The position numbers and the translations under genes were made by a program. Of a DNA stretch of 56,523 nucleotides, positions 9,146 through 17,583 are shown one piece after another; position 1 is the stretch's first letter; every line of letters begins with the position of its first letter. The stretch covers positions 1 through 56,523 of the forward strand of contig JAHBNG010000099.1 of the NCBI GenBank assembly GCA_019217005.1, read 5' to 3'. Origin of the DNA: Chloroflexi bacterium TSY. GTDB lineage: Bacteria > Chloroflexota > Anaerolineae > Caldilineales > Caldilineaceae. Below the pieces are notes generated by a model, which had not been told where the DNA came from, searched no databases, and was given only the letters and a program-made list of their open reading frames with translations.

Positions 9146-10338
9146 GGCAATCGCGTACCTTAAAAAAATAAGCCAGAAAGGACTGTCAAGAGATAGTGGT
9201 GGTCCCAGCCAGCGGTAAGGCGCTTGTTTTTGATGCCAACGTTGAGAGAAGTCTCCTTCTTGAGCAGATTGAGAGCAATATGACGAAGGGCAGCGAAATT
9301 CTGAGCTGAGTGGCCTTTGCGCAAACGGGATTCATCCTCTCGGAAGGCAATATCGAGGGTCCAGTGTAGGCGATTTTCGACATGCCAATGAGTGCGAGAG
9401 GCATTGAGTAAAGAGCGAGCATCGGACTCGGAACTCGAGAGGTAATAGCGCCTGTCGGGATTGTCTTTTTGCTGAGAATCACCACAAATCAAGGTGCGTT
9501 GGGCTTGAACCATCATGACGGTAGAGAGTTCAGGCCATTGCTCAGAATTGCGCAGATTCTGGATGATGTCGGGGGCAGAAATGGTCCAGGCTTCTCGGGT
9601 TTCAAGCCGACCGTGTCCCTTATCGGTCGTTTTGGCATAATCGTGGTCAAAGGCAGTAAAGTCACTTTCCTCGAGATCCTCAAAGAGCAAGGCGACATCT
9701 GCATGTAAGTTTCCTTGATTGCCCTTGAGAGAGAGGAGATAAATGGTCACGAGTGCCCCTTTGATCTCCAACAAGCGCAGTAACTCTGGAATAGCTGTGA
9801 TTTCATTCGACTTTTCATCCACTTTCCACTGACCAAGGACTACTTTGTTCAGAGAAGCCCAAGCACTCACCATGTATATGGCTCCTTTGCCCACTATTTT
9901 ATCATGGGAACGTCTCAACTGCTTGCCGTCTATTGCCACCACTTCTCCATTCGTCACCTGGCAGACTGCGCTCATCCATTTGCTGAAACATTCGGCAAAG
10001 ACCTCTCCATCTAGCAATCCAAATACGCGCCAGAATGTATCGTGCGATGGGATTCCATTTGGCAACTCCAGTATGCTTTCTAGCCACTCCTTTTTGGCTT
10101 TGCCGAATTTTTCGACCCCTTCCCAATCGTCTGCTCCGCATATGACTGCACAGATTGCTATCACGATTATATCGATTAGATTGTGGCGTCGATTTATCGG
10201 GCTTCTTGGCTCTTCTATGCTTCCAAAGTGCTTTTCTATGCTTGCTATTTCGGGCTTTTCCATTTTGGTTTCTCCTTTTTGGGTTCCAAAATAGATTATC
10301 CCTTCTTTTCTTTCTTGTACAAGTACGCGATTGCCCTA
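9145..10338 (-). mobile_element. ISAs1-family insertion sequence at the cofC stop codon
   Basis: Terminal inverted repeats GGGCAATCGCGTAC at the left (9145) and its complement at 10323-10336. It is flanked by a perfect 10-bp direct repeat TCCATAGATA (9135-9144 and 10339-10348); 8-10 bp is the normal target duplication of this family. The right end carries two extra bases (TA) before the repeat. It contains one transposase gene with an internal deletion. Confidence 0.9.
9160..10263 (-). CDS. ISAs1-like transposase lacking the second catalytic Asp
   Basis: 367 residues. The start has the family pattern HFGSIEEPR..., AVICGADDWEGVEKFG, LPNGIPSHDTF, then the first catalytic Asp in VVAIDGKQLRRS (residue about 112). 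In intact relatives 'LVTIDAMGCQ...DYLLSLKGNQ' follows. Here the text runs LVTI directly into YLLSLKGNQ at residue 174, so roughly 25 residues including the second catalytic Asp are missing without loss of frame. The C-terminal part with the catalytic Glu region (HWHVENRLHWTLD) is intact. The protein is predicted to be made but inactive. An unusual family variant is the alternative, but the clean junction inside a conserved block favours deletion. Confidence 0.85.
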   Translation of the reverse strand: MEKPEIASIEKHFGSIEEPRSPINRRHNLIDIIVIAICAVICGADDWEGVEKFGKAKKEWLESILELPNGIPSHDTFWRVFGLLDGEVFAECFSKWMSAVCQVTNGEVVAIDGKQLRRSHDKIVGKGAIYMVSAWASLNKVVLGQWKVDEKSNEITAIPELLRLLEIKGALVTIYLLSLKGNQGNLHADVALLFEDLEESDFTAFDHDYAKTTDKGHGRLETREAWTISAPDIIQNLRNSEQWPELSTVMMVQAQRTLICGDSQQKDNPDRRYYLSSSESDARSLLNASRTHWHVENRLHWTLDIAFREDESRLRKGHSAQNFAALRHIALNLLKKETSLNVGIKNKRLTAGWDHHYLLTVLSGLFF

Positions 10339-10461
10339 TCCATAGATAGACAAGATTGACAGGATAAGAAAGAGAAAAATCCAGGCAATCCCGTCCATGT
10401 GTGGATCGAAAAAATTGGATCGGCCCTAGAAGTTAGGGATAGGAGATTCGAGATTGGGTAT

Positions 10462-11010
10462 CTATCCAAGGGCCTCTTCTTTACACCCGTCTCGATACCC
10501 ACACCCCTGACATCGACTCACGTCATTGTGCTGTCTGTGAACATTATTGGCTCGTCGATTCTTGCGTACAGCAGCAGCCGTCCGTAAGACCTGGTTGCGT
10601 AGCTGGGTTGTATAAGGTATCTGCAATGTTTCGTCTGCATAATGAAGTAGACCATATGGAGGCGGTTTTTTTAGGTTATCTTCTATCAACAAACAATAAG
10701 TTGCGAGCTGAAGGAGGTGGCTTTCATATAATACAGGAGGGCGTTTACGACTTTTGACCTCTATTGGGATTGTGATGCGTTGTCGGTTTCCCAAAGAACC
10801 ATCGACTACTTCAACCAAATAATCTGGCCGACCGACAAGACCATATCGTTGGCTTATCAATGGCTTTTCTGACTCTTTCCAAGCAGACGTATCACTATAA
10901 ACAACCTTGCCAATCGGCAAACCAGCACTTGTGCGGGCTCTTTGGGCCAACCAAAGCAATAAAAGGCCAGAGCATAATAGAATGATAATAAAGACAACAA
11001 GTGTTAGCAT
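10462..11010 (-). CDS. Membrane-anchored Cas4/Dna2-like PD-(D/E)XK nuclease
   Basis: 182 residues. An N-terminal membrane helix (about residues 2-22) is followed by a compact Cas4-type nuclease core: GRPDYLVE (motif with the metal-binding Asp), IPIEVKSRK (the E-x-K motif), QLATYCLLIE (the Q-x3-Y motif) and a C-terminal cysteine set CQGCGYRDGC, which in Cas4 binds a 4Fe-4S cluster with a fourth, more N-terminal Cys. That upstream Cys is not evident in the soluble part, although there is one in the helix (LLCSG). No CRISPR array or other cas gene is in the window, so this is a solo Cas4-like protein. It lies 20 bases after the MaoC-type gene on the same strand. DNA repair, defence or uptake roles are all open. 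Confidence 0.8.
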   Translation of the reverse strand: MLTLVVFIIILLCSGLLLLWLAQRARTSAGLPIGKVVYSDTSAWKESEKPLISQRYGLVGRPDYLVEVVDGSLGNRQRITIPIEVKSRKRPPVLYESHLLQLATYCLLIEDNLKKPPPYGLLHYADETLQIPYTTQLRNQVLRTAAAVRKNRRANNVHRQHNDVSRCQGCGYRDGCKEEALG

Positions 11011-11030
11011 TGGATCAGTATCAGCTCATG

Positions 11031-11522
11031 CTATTCACTGCCGTTCTGACTCTTACAAAGAATTTCCCAATTCCCGCGTTGACATACCTCATTGTTCTGA
11101 TTGATGACCTCCATTTTGAAGATCACAATCCCGCCTCTCAAACGCCGCATCGCCTTGATTTCTTCGACCGTTACGCGTAGGCGTACCGTATCGCCAATAA
11201 AGACGGGTTTGGAAAATTTCCACGTCAGTCCACGAAATGCCGATACGGTCTCTTCCATAAATCCTAATCGCACAGCCAATCCGCTGGCGATACTTAAAAT
11301 GAGTAGGCCATGAGCAACCCGCTGTCCAAACATACCCGCTGCGCTGTACTCAGCATCAGTGTGGATCAGGTTCCAATCACCAGATAGACTGGCAAAGTTG
11401 ACAATGTCGGTTTCTGTAATCGTTCGACCAGCACTTTCTGTTTGATCTCCGATAACAAATTCTTCAAAATAAAGGCCCATTGGTTTTGTCAATTTGCGCT
11501 CTGTTGATTGATGTGAAGTCAT
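11031..11522 (-). CDS. MaoC-family (R)-specific enoyl-CoA hydratase-like protein
   Basis: 163 residues with a hot-dog fold signature. The hydratase motif is clear: FASLSGDWNLIHTDAEYS (catalytic Asp and His) followed by VAHGLLILSIASGL. Later blocks (SKPVFIGDTVRLRVTVEEI) are typical of MaoC dehydratases that act on acyl-CoA thioesters. It may belong to fatty-acid or branched-chain acyl-CoA metabolism, but the substrate cannot be read from the sequence. The start at 11522 is assumed; an internal ATG at 11480 (MGLYFEEF) would give the bare domain. The nuclease gene follows closely. Confidence 0.85.
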   Translation of the reverse strand: MTSHQSTERKLTKPMGLYFEEFVIGDQTESAGRTITETDIVNFASLSGDWNLIHTDAEYSAAGMFGQRVAHGLLILSIASGLAVRLGFMEETVSAFRGLTWKFSKPVFIGDTVRLRVTVEEIKAMRRLRGGIVIFKMEVINQNNEVCQRGNWEILCKSQNGSE

Positions 11523-11742
11523 TTGATTTCCTGTCTTTTGATGTAACTGATTCGTTATTAGCTATTTTGGTTGATTTTTGCGGATTTTATCTGAGCAAAT
11601 AGGAGAAAATCCATCAAATTTGTCTCATCCGCGTTCTATTCCGGCTACATGAACGAAAAGTGCAAATATAATGCCCAGTATACCACTGAGAATTCCACAA
11701 CCAATAACTGGCGATGCAGACTATGCGGCAACGTTTTTCCAC

Positions 11743-11797
11743 CTACTATCCGCCTACTATCAACCTACTATCCGTCTACTATCCATCTACTATCCGT
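11743..11797. repeat. Five tandem copies of an 11-bp unit
   Basis: CTACTATCCGC, CTACTATCAAC, CTACTATCCGT, CTACTATCCAT and CTACTATCCGT follow each other without gaps. There are no spacers, so this is not a CRISPR. The rest of the 11523-12081 gap shows no gene that I can support. Confidence 0.85.
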
Positions 11798-12081
11798 CCT
11801 TCGTTTGTCGTAAGCTATTTGTAAGATTAGAATAAATGTTGCAATTCAGACAAAAAGGTTATACAATATCAAGTAAATTAAGTATTACTTAAGGTAGACG
11901 AACCATCTATTACAAATAAATGTTATATTCTCCGAAGAACGTGATTTTCTTTTCTAAAACATTTGAAAGATAAGCGAAGGTGTATATAGTCCAGACATTG
12001 GTGATTTTGCACGGTAGCATTGGCCATATACTCACCCACAGACAAATTCCTATTATCATGTTAATGCTTGACGAGGAACAT

Positions 12082-12616
12082 ATGAAGACCCCGGCAAATC
12101 TATTCATTATGTGTGGCCTACCAGGTTCAGGGAAGACAACAGTCGCCAGAAAGATTGCAGGTCGTGTAAATGGTGTTTTGTTCACGGCTGATGTGGTCCG
12201 GCGCGAAATGTTCGACGTGCGCACCTATTCAGAAGAAGAACGACAAGCTGTCTACGAGGAGTTATTACGGCGCTCGGCGCCTTTGTTGGCGAAAGGAATC
12301 AGTGTTGTACTTGATGCGACCTATATAAACCCATCGCACTGAAGCGTGTCGTTTTGCGGCCCGCTTTGATGTCGATTGTAAGTTGGTTCATGTCGTTTGC
12401 CATGAAGATGTTGCCAAATGGCGCATTAGTCAACGTATAAATGACGCGTCTGAGGCAGATGTCAGTGTCTATCTGAAATTAAAAGATTCCTTTGAACCAA
12501 TCCATGGCCCCCATACAGTGATCGACAACTCCAAAGATTGGTTTCATCTAGAGAAACAATTGAAGCGTCACTTCAAACCTCCATTACCTCTACACCTCTC
12601 CGCTGCAGCCGATTGA
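12082..12616 (+). pseudogene. AAA_33-type P-loop kinase / predicted nucleoside- or polynucleotide-kinase-like protein, frameshifted
   Basis: Starts at ATG 12082 after a GAGGA ribosome-binding site. The N-terminal half has the P-loop LFIMCGLPGSGKTTVARKIA and a DADVVRRE-like region, then VVLDATYINP where the family continues with R-x2-A. Here the frame ends at 12342. The family text resumes one base out of frame (EACRFAARF, then LVHVVCHEDVAKWR) and runs to 12616, so a single base was lost or gained near 12340. Relatives are small cytosolic ATP-binding kinases, some related to zeta-toxin or chloramphenicol phosphotransferase folds. The substrate is unknown and no antitoxin-like partner is adjacent. 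Confidence 0.8.
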
Positions 12617-12641
12617 AAAGAGAGCGATTATCATCTAATCG

Positions 12642-12805
12642 CCACATCATCTAAACTTTGGACAATTGTTCCGCTCATCAGACGAAATTGTGCAAAAGCA
12701 ATATTTTGTCTCCGACGAAAACATCGATTTGCACAATTTTCTTAGATGAGCCTTGTTCTCCAACAGAAAATGCTTCTATCGTTCAAAGTTTAAGTGGCGT
12801 CTCTA
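12642..12805. repeat. Palindromic family F, copy 1 (carries a nested family P element)
   Basis: The outer arms match the 77-bp element at 41282-41358 in the opposite orientation. The left arm is CCACATCATCTAAACTTTGG and the right end reads GTGGCGTCTCTA. The middle is interrupted by the P element at 12672-12752. In the uninterrupted copy the arms are separated by only about 24 bases. Confidence 0.75.
12672..12752. repeat. Palindromic family P element nested in family F
   Basis: 81 bp with arms GCTCATCAGACGAAATTGTG and, in reverse, GCTCATCTAAGAAAATTGTG. It is flanked by the 6-bp direct repeat TTGTTC (12666-12671 and 12753-12758). The direct repeats and the interrupted host repeat indicate insertion as a unit. 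Confidence 0.75.
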
Positions 12806-12914
12806 CAAGGCTTTTCCAGAAAATAAAATACCCAATTCGATTGTTAACTCACCATTATTGTTCTATTAACAAAAAATCTATACTTGACGGGTAAACTACG
12901 TAAGTATTGACGTT

Positions 12915-12997
12915 GGCTCATCAAGAAAATTGTGTGGACTAATATCTTCCCCCGTGAGAAGGTTCACATTGTGTTTGCACAATTTTATCTGATGACC
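12915..12997. repeat. Palindromic family P element
   Basis: 83-bp inverted repeat: GGCTCATCAAGAAAATTGTG at the left and TTTGCACAATTTTATCTGAT near the right end. It has the same arms as the copy at 12672. It lies about 200 bp upstream of the sugar permease gene. The rest of the 12617-13199 gap holds no gene. Confidence 0.75.
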
Positions 12998-13199
12998 GAT
13001 TGGCGTTTTATATTACCGCAACCGTTGACGCTCTTTGCTAACTACGCTATACTATAGCTGAGAATCGACTTACCTCACAGTAAAGGGCAATTCAAGACGC
13101 GTACATGATAGATTTCCAGAAGAGAGAATTGGCGTTGTCTCGTTTCTGCACGAAAAGAGACAAACTTTTCTGGATCAGTTTACCTAAATACCGATCATC

Positions 13200-14918
13200 G
13201 TGGAAGATACGATCAACTCCGCTAAATTCAATCAAGTAGCCACGACACCAGAGACAAGATTTGGCTCGCATCTGTTTGCTGGAAAAGAGGGACGCAAGTT
13301 AAGAGAAGCGCTTCTTGCTTATGCATTCTTATTTCCAACAATTATCATTATCGGGACATTTGGTCTCTTTCCGTTGATGTTTGCTGCATATGAAAGCACG
13401 TTGAGAGGACTCAACAAGATTGTTGGCAAATATGATGGATTGAGTAATTATGTCAGAGCGATGGACAGTTTGGCCTATGTCTTGGCGTTTTGGGTCACGG
13501 CGGCACTAATCTTCTTTGCGGTTCGTTCCCTGATCCAGACTAGACAAAACGCGATTGAGAAAAAGCAATCATTTTGGGCATGGCTTATTCCTGGGATCAG
13601 CACAGGCGCCGGCATTGCACTATTTTGTGTCTTTATTTTTAGATTGTTACCTGAACTGTTGTTGATCCCTGGCAAAATGCGCGGAAAATCCAACACAAGT
13701 GAGATTTTTCGCCAATTGGCCGGTGAAGCCTGGCGTTTGCCAAATGTCCAGCAAGCATTTTGGGGTGCCATATTAGTTCTACTGATCAGCGCAATTTTAG
13801 CATATTTTGTCAGGAAATTCACGATCTCTAGAAATCATACCGGCAACGCAATGGGTGCTTTTGTGGCTGCAACGATCATGTTGGCGGTCGCAGCATTGTT
13901 GGGTTGGTTAACCTGGACAGAGATCAATAACGCTTATGCGGAGGCGCTGGAAGCCGGTGAAGGTCTGGAACTGTGGTCACAAATTATTACAATTAGCGCT
14001 GGTTTTTTGCTATTGCTGATTGCCTGGTGGCTTTGGGAAAGTGCAAGTTTCCGCGCATCAACTGCTAGCACTGTTTTTCGATTGGTTTCGGCTGCCATGC
14101 TCATGTTGGGCGCTTGGTTTTTAATCGGTGAGCTACCAAGGGCGATTGCAGCAGGCGATGAAGATTGGTGGAGAGGGTTACAAGCTACTGTTTACTATTC
14201 CATGGGAACAATTCCGGCCCAGTTGTCGATTGCACTATTGTTGGCGGCTTTGCTGTTTCAAAATTTGAAAGGCAAATCTTTTTTCCGCATCGTCTATTTC
14301 ATACCCTATGTCGCACCGTTTGTGGGAACGGCCGCAGTCTTTCGAATTATCTTCTCTGGGCGTACAAATGCGCCGATGAATAGTCTTCTGTCGGGCATCG
14401 GAGCAAACCCGCTCCAATGGCTCAATGATCCAACGGGTCTCTTCCAGTTAATTTTAGGTAGTGGCGTTACGTTGCCGGGTTGGGCCGTCGGTCCAAGTCT
14501 GGCATTGATTGTCATTATGATTTACGGAACGTGGACCTTTATTGGTTTTAATACAGTGATTTTCATGGCTGGATTGGGCAATATTCCAACATCTTTGTAT
14601 GAAGCTGCTTCCATCGACGGAGCAAGCCGTTGGGCACAGTTTCGTAATATTACACTCCCTCTTCTTTCCCCCACAATCTATTTTTTGACTCTCTATTCTG
14701 TCATTGGCACATTTAAAGCATTCAATCACATCTATGTGCTGCGGCAGGCCGCAGCGTTGGGAACAACCGATACAGCGAGTGTTGTTATCTTCCAGGCATT
14801 CAACCGTGATACCCGTTATGGTTATGCTTCTGCATTGGCAATTTTGTTGCTGCTCATTATTTTGGTGATTACAGCCATTAACAACCGCATTGCAAGCAAA
14901 AGAGTTTTTTATGGCTAG
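13200..14918 (+). CDS. MalF-like carbohydrate ABC transporter permease with an inserted membrane region
   Basis: 572 residues, about twice the usual length for this family. The first membrane helix (about 38-60) and the following GLSNYV are normal. Then about 230 extra residues (roughly 95-330) with some five hydrophobic segments intervene before the family resumes at [20 protein letters not shown]. The remainder is typical, with the ATPase-coupling EAA loop [20 protein letters not shown] near residue 467. Start: GTG at 13200, with no clear ribosome-binding site. The gene ends eight bases inside the start of the MalG-like permease. Partner genes are the split MalG and the damaged binding protein, so this importer is probably no longer functional. 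No ATPase gene is present. Confidence 0.88.
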   Translation: MEDTINSAKFNQVATTPETRFGSHLFAGKEGRKLREALLAYAFLFPTIIIIGTFGLFPLMFAAYESTLRGLNKIVGKYDGLSNYVRAMDSLAYVLAFWVTAALIFFAVRSLIQTRQNAIEKKQSFWAWLIPGISTGAGIALFCVFIFRLLPELLLIPGKMRGKSNTSEIFRQLAGEAWRLPNVQQAFWGAILVLLISAILAYFVRKFTISRNHTGNAMGAFVAATIMLAVAALLGWLTWTEINNAYAEALEAGEGLELWSQIITISAGFLLLLIAWWLWESASFRASTASTVFRLVSAAMLMLGAWFLIGELPRAIAAGDEDWWRGLQATVYYSMGTIPAQLSIALLLAALLFQNLKGKSFFRIVYFIPYVAPFVGTAAVFRIIFSGRTNAPMNSLLSGIGANPLQWLNDPTGLFQLILGSGVTLPGWAVGPSLALIVIMIYGTWTFIGFNTVIFMAGLGNIPTSLYEAASIDGASRWAQFRNITLPLLSPTIYFLTLYSVIGTFKAFNHIYVLRQAAALGTTDTASVVIFQAFNRDTRYGYASALAILLLLIILVITAINNRIASKRVFYG

Positions 14919-15330
14919 CAATATTTCAACAATTGCAGAGTCCGCCCCTTCTGGAACGACTGTAGAGCTAGGCAAATCTGATGTCAAAGTAGAGTCTTTG
15001 GAACCGAAGTATTCCCGTTTTAATGGGGCCTCTATCTTGGCTTATGCTGTGCTAATTTTTGGGGCTTTAATGGCTCTATTGCCTTTCCTCTACACAGTCA
15101 GCGTTTCGTTGATGAATCTAACCGAAGCAACAGGCGGTCAATTAATTCCGAGCGAACTTCATTGGGAAAATTATATTGAAGCATGGAATGATGCAAAGTT
15201 TTCCCTATATTTTTGGAATAGTGTGCGCATTACCATCTTAACCGTTGCGGGACAGATTGTCTTTTGTACTTTTGCCGCCTATGCTTTTGCTCGTATGGAA
15301 TTTCCCGGGAAAGAGTTTTTATTTGCTTAA

Positions 15331-16631
15331 GGCCAATCCAAAAAATAAAATATACGCGAGAAGGTGTTAAACTAGCTCTCCAAAAGGAGCAAAAATGACA
15401 ATCTCGCCAGAAATGGTTGAAGTCTTGAAAGAGACGAAGGCCATGTTAAGTGGATACGAAAGAAGGCACTTCATGGCCCAAACGGTCAAAACGATATGCG
15501 AAGGGAGTCCGACGAAAGCAGAACGAGAGTTGGGCTGGAATCGGGCGACGATAGCCAAAGCCCTGGAAGAACTAGAAGGCGGCTTCTGTTATGTCGACCA
15601 AAGCCACCGACGTGGTCGCAAAAAAGCCGAAGACCATATCCCCACTTTACTGGCCGATATGGTTGAAATCGCCGATCAATTCAGCCAGACCGATCCCACC
15701 TTTCGAACCCCCCAATTGTACACTCGACTAACCGCCGCCGAAATGCGTACCCAGCTCATCGAGCAGAAAGGATACACAGATGAGGAATTGCCTGGCGAAG
15801 AGGCCATCCGCTTGAAGCTCAATGAGTTAGGCTATGGCTCAAACCGGGTCAAAAAAAGTCAACCAGTGAAAAAGATCCCAGAGACCGATGCGATCTTTGA
15901 TAGAATTCATCAGATCAATCAAGAAGCGGATGCAGACGAGACGGTTCTGCGCCTCTCTTGGGATGCCAAAGCGACGATTTTACTTGACCGTTTCTCGAGA
16001 GAAGGGATAAGTCGAGTGGTTGTCAAAGCGCTCGATCATGACTTTCAAGATAAGAAGACCGAGAAAGTCACTCCTTTTGGCATTTACCTCCCTTCAACCA
16101 AGGAACTCTTTCTTTACTTGACTCAGTCGAAAGTGACGAGTGACTGTATTGTCGACTGCCTGATTGATTTTTGGGAAAGCGTACGTGAACACTTTCCTCA
16201 CGTCAAGACCCTCGTGATCAATCAGGACAATGGTCCCGAAAATCATACCCGTCGGACTCAGTTTATGTATCGTCTCACTCAGTTTGTTGAGCACTATCGT
16301 CTCTCTATTCAGCTCGCCTGCTACCCTCCTTATCACAGTAAATACAACCCCATCGAACGGGTTTGGGGCCATCTTGAAAAACACTGGAACGGTTCTCTTC
16401 TCGATTCTCTTGAGACCGTTCTCAATTTTGCCCGTTCTTTTCGCTTTAACCAACTACAACCCTTCGTTCACCTGAATTCCACTCTTTATGAGACCGGCGT
16501 CAAACTCACTCAGAAAGAGATGGACCGTTTGGAACAACGCTTCCAACGTTTACCTGGTTTAGAAAAATGGTTTGTCCTTATTCCCCCTCTCCATTCTCTC
16601 GTTCGCGTATAATTATTTTTTTGGTTTAGCC
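15331..16631 (+). mobile_element. ISAzo13-family insertion sequence, intact copy B
   Basis: 1301 bp with the same ends as copy A (GGCCAATCC... and ...GGTTTAGCC). The left flank is TAA and the right flank TTA, an imperfect 3-bp duplication. The permease frame implies that the original target was TTA. This is the only IS in the window with a complete transposase gene. Confidence 0.88.
15395..16612 (+). CDS. ISAzo13-family transposase (intact)
   Basis: 405 residues. An N-terminal helix-turn-helix-like region ([20 protein letters not shown]) precedes the DDE domain: [18 protein letters not shown], the Asp-containing [20 protein letters not shown], and the Glu-containing [20 protein letters not shown], which is the family hallmark. 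The ATG follows AAAAGGAGC with seven bases' spacing. It is the likely source of transposase for the damaged copy at 3827-5120. Confidence 0.9.
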   Translation: MTISPEMVEVLKETKAMLSGYERRHFMAQTVKTICEGSPTKAERELGWNRATIAKALEELEGGFCYVDQSHRRGRKKAEDHIPTLLADMVEIADQFSQTDPTFRTPQLYTRLTAAEMRTQLIEQKGYTDEELPGEEAIRLKLNELGYGSNRVKKSQPVKKIPETDAIFDRIHQINQEADADETVLRLSWDAKATILLDRFSREGISRVVVKALDHDFQDKKTEKVTPFGIYLPSTKELFLYLTQSKVTSDCIVDCLIDFWESVREHFPHVKTLVINQDNGPENHTRRTQFMYRLTQFVEHYRLSIQLACYPPYHSKYNPIERVWGHLEKHWNGSLLDSLETVLNFARSFRFNQLQPFVHLNSTLYETGVKLTQKEMDRLEQRFQRLPGLEKWFVLIPPLHSLVRV

Positions 16632-17259
16632 TTACTGCTTTCTACTTTGATGCTACCCGAAGCCATTACCTGGGTTCCTAATTTTATTACGGTTTCTTGG
16701 TTGGGGCGCGTTGGACCCGTTCCATGGATCAATAATTGGCCTGCATTGACCATTCCTTTCATGGCTAGCGCTTTTGGAGTCTTTTTGTTGCGTCAATTTT
16801 TTCAGCAAATCCCAAACGAATTGTGGGATTCTGCCCAAATTGATGGTGCAGGTCACCTACGCTACTTGTCGCGGATCATGATACCGCTCTCGCAAGCACC
16901 ACTGATGACGTTGATTCTCTTCACCTTCATTGGTTCTTGGAATGCACTCGCTTGGCCCATCCTTGTCACAACAACACCCGATTGGCGGCCTATCTCCTAT
17001 GGACTCTTGGCTTTCCTCGATGAAGCTGGTTCTTTCTTCCACTTACAAATGGCTGGCTCTGTCATCACCATGTTACCAATCTTGGTGCTATACTTTTTTA
17101 CCCAAAAGCAATTCATTGAGGGTAGCACCGTAGATTTATTTAGCTCGTTTACCGCGAATGTATGCTGCACCAAATCTTTACTCAGGAAATATATTTTGTT
17201 TGTGTACATTTGAGAAATGAGTGATGGATTGTACTCTTTCCAAATCGAAACATTCGGCA

Positions 17260-17334
17260 GTGTGTCCCAAAGTGTATAAATGGAGACCGCTCAGTCAGAG
17301 AGCCTGCTCCATTTACACGCTCTGTGGTACACAC
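17260..17334. repeat. Palindromic family P element
   Basis: 75 bp: GTGTGTCCCAAAGTGTATAA at the left, ending GTGGTACACAC, with central CTCAGTCAGAG shared with the copies at 26421 and 41596. It lies between the permease and binding-protein genes. Confidence 0.75.
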
Positions 17335-17344
17335 CACAGCTACG

Positions 17345-17432
17345 GCAAAAGTCGGGTACAAAAAATGACCATAAGGGGTGAAATCCTAGAGCAGCCCTCT
17401 GTTTGCATGAAAAATTTGTACCCGACTTTTGC
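17345..17432. repeat. Long inverted repeat with perfect 18-bp arms
   Basis: GCAAAAGTCGGGTACAAA at 17345-17362 and its exact complement at 17415-17432, separated by 52 bases. It follows the P element after 10 bases. It may be another small mobile element or a structured leader of the binding-protein message. The rest of the 17214-17583 gap holds no gene. Confidence 0.8.
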
Positions 17433-17583
17433 TGCTACTGCACACCAAAACATTCAAGGTGTATTCGTAAATCAAAATGCTCATCGCCCATGTGTGTACA
17501 AAGCGTCTTTGTTCAGAGAAAAGCTACCCCCAGCGCACATTTGTGGCAGATAAGCCAATCTTAATCTCAAAGGAGAAAAATTT

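Larger units (their letters stand above)
14911..17213 (+). pseudogene. MalG-like carbohydrate ABC transporter permease, split by an ISAzo13-like element
   Basis: ATG at 14911 overlaps the MalF-like gene by eight bases. The N-terminal part has one membrane helix and [20 protein letters not shown], then [13 protein letters not shown] before the IS. After the IS the protein continues [15 protein letters not shown], with the EAA loop [20 protein letters not shown] and the usual final [10 protein letters not shown]. Reading the pre-insertion sequence as GCT TTA CTG restores the frame (FA-LLLST). The last 25 or so residues after FIEG (ending KYILFVYI) do not look like the family's short C-terminus and may be read-through past an older mutation. 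The product needs both halves, so the permease is inactive as it stands. Confidence 0.85.

Noticed and set aside
10462..11010. Part of a CRISPR-Cas locus (Cas4)
   Set aside because: No cas1, cas2, effector gene or array anywhere in the window, and the protein has an N-terminal membrane helix.
11743..11797. CRISPR-like repeat array
   Set aside because: Units are 11 bp and directly contiguous, with no unique spacers. It is a simple tandem repeat.
12082..12616. Zeta-toxin of a toxin-antitoxin pair
   Set aside because: The P-loop is similar, but the gene is frameshifted, no small antitoxin gene is adjacent, and the second half fits the general AAA_33 kinase pattern better.
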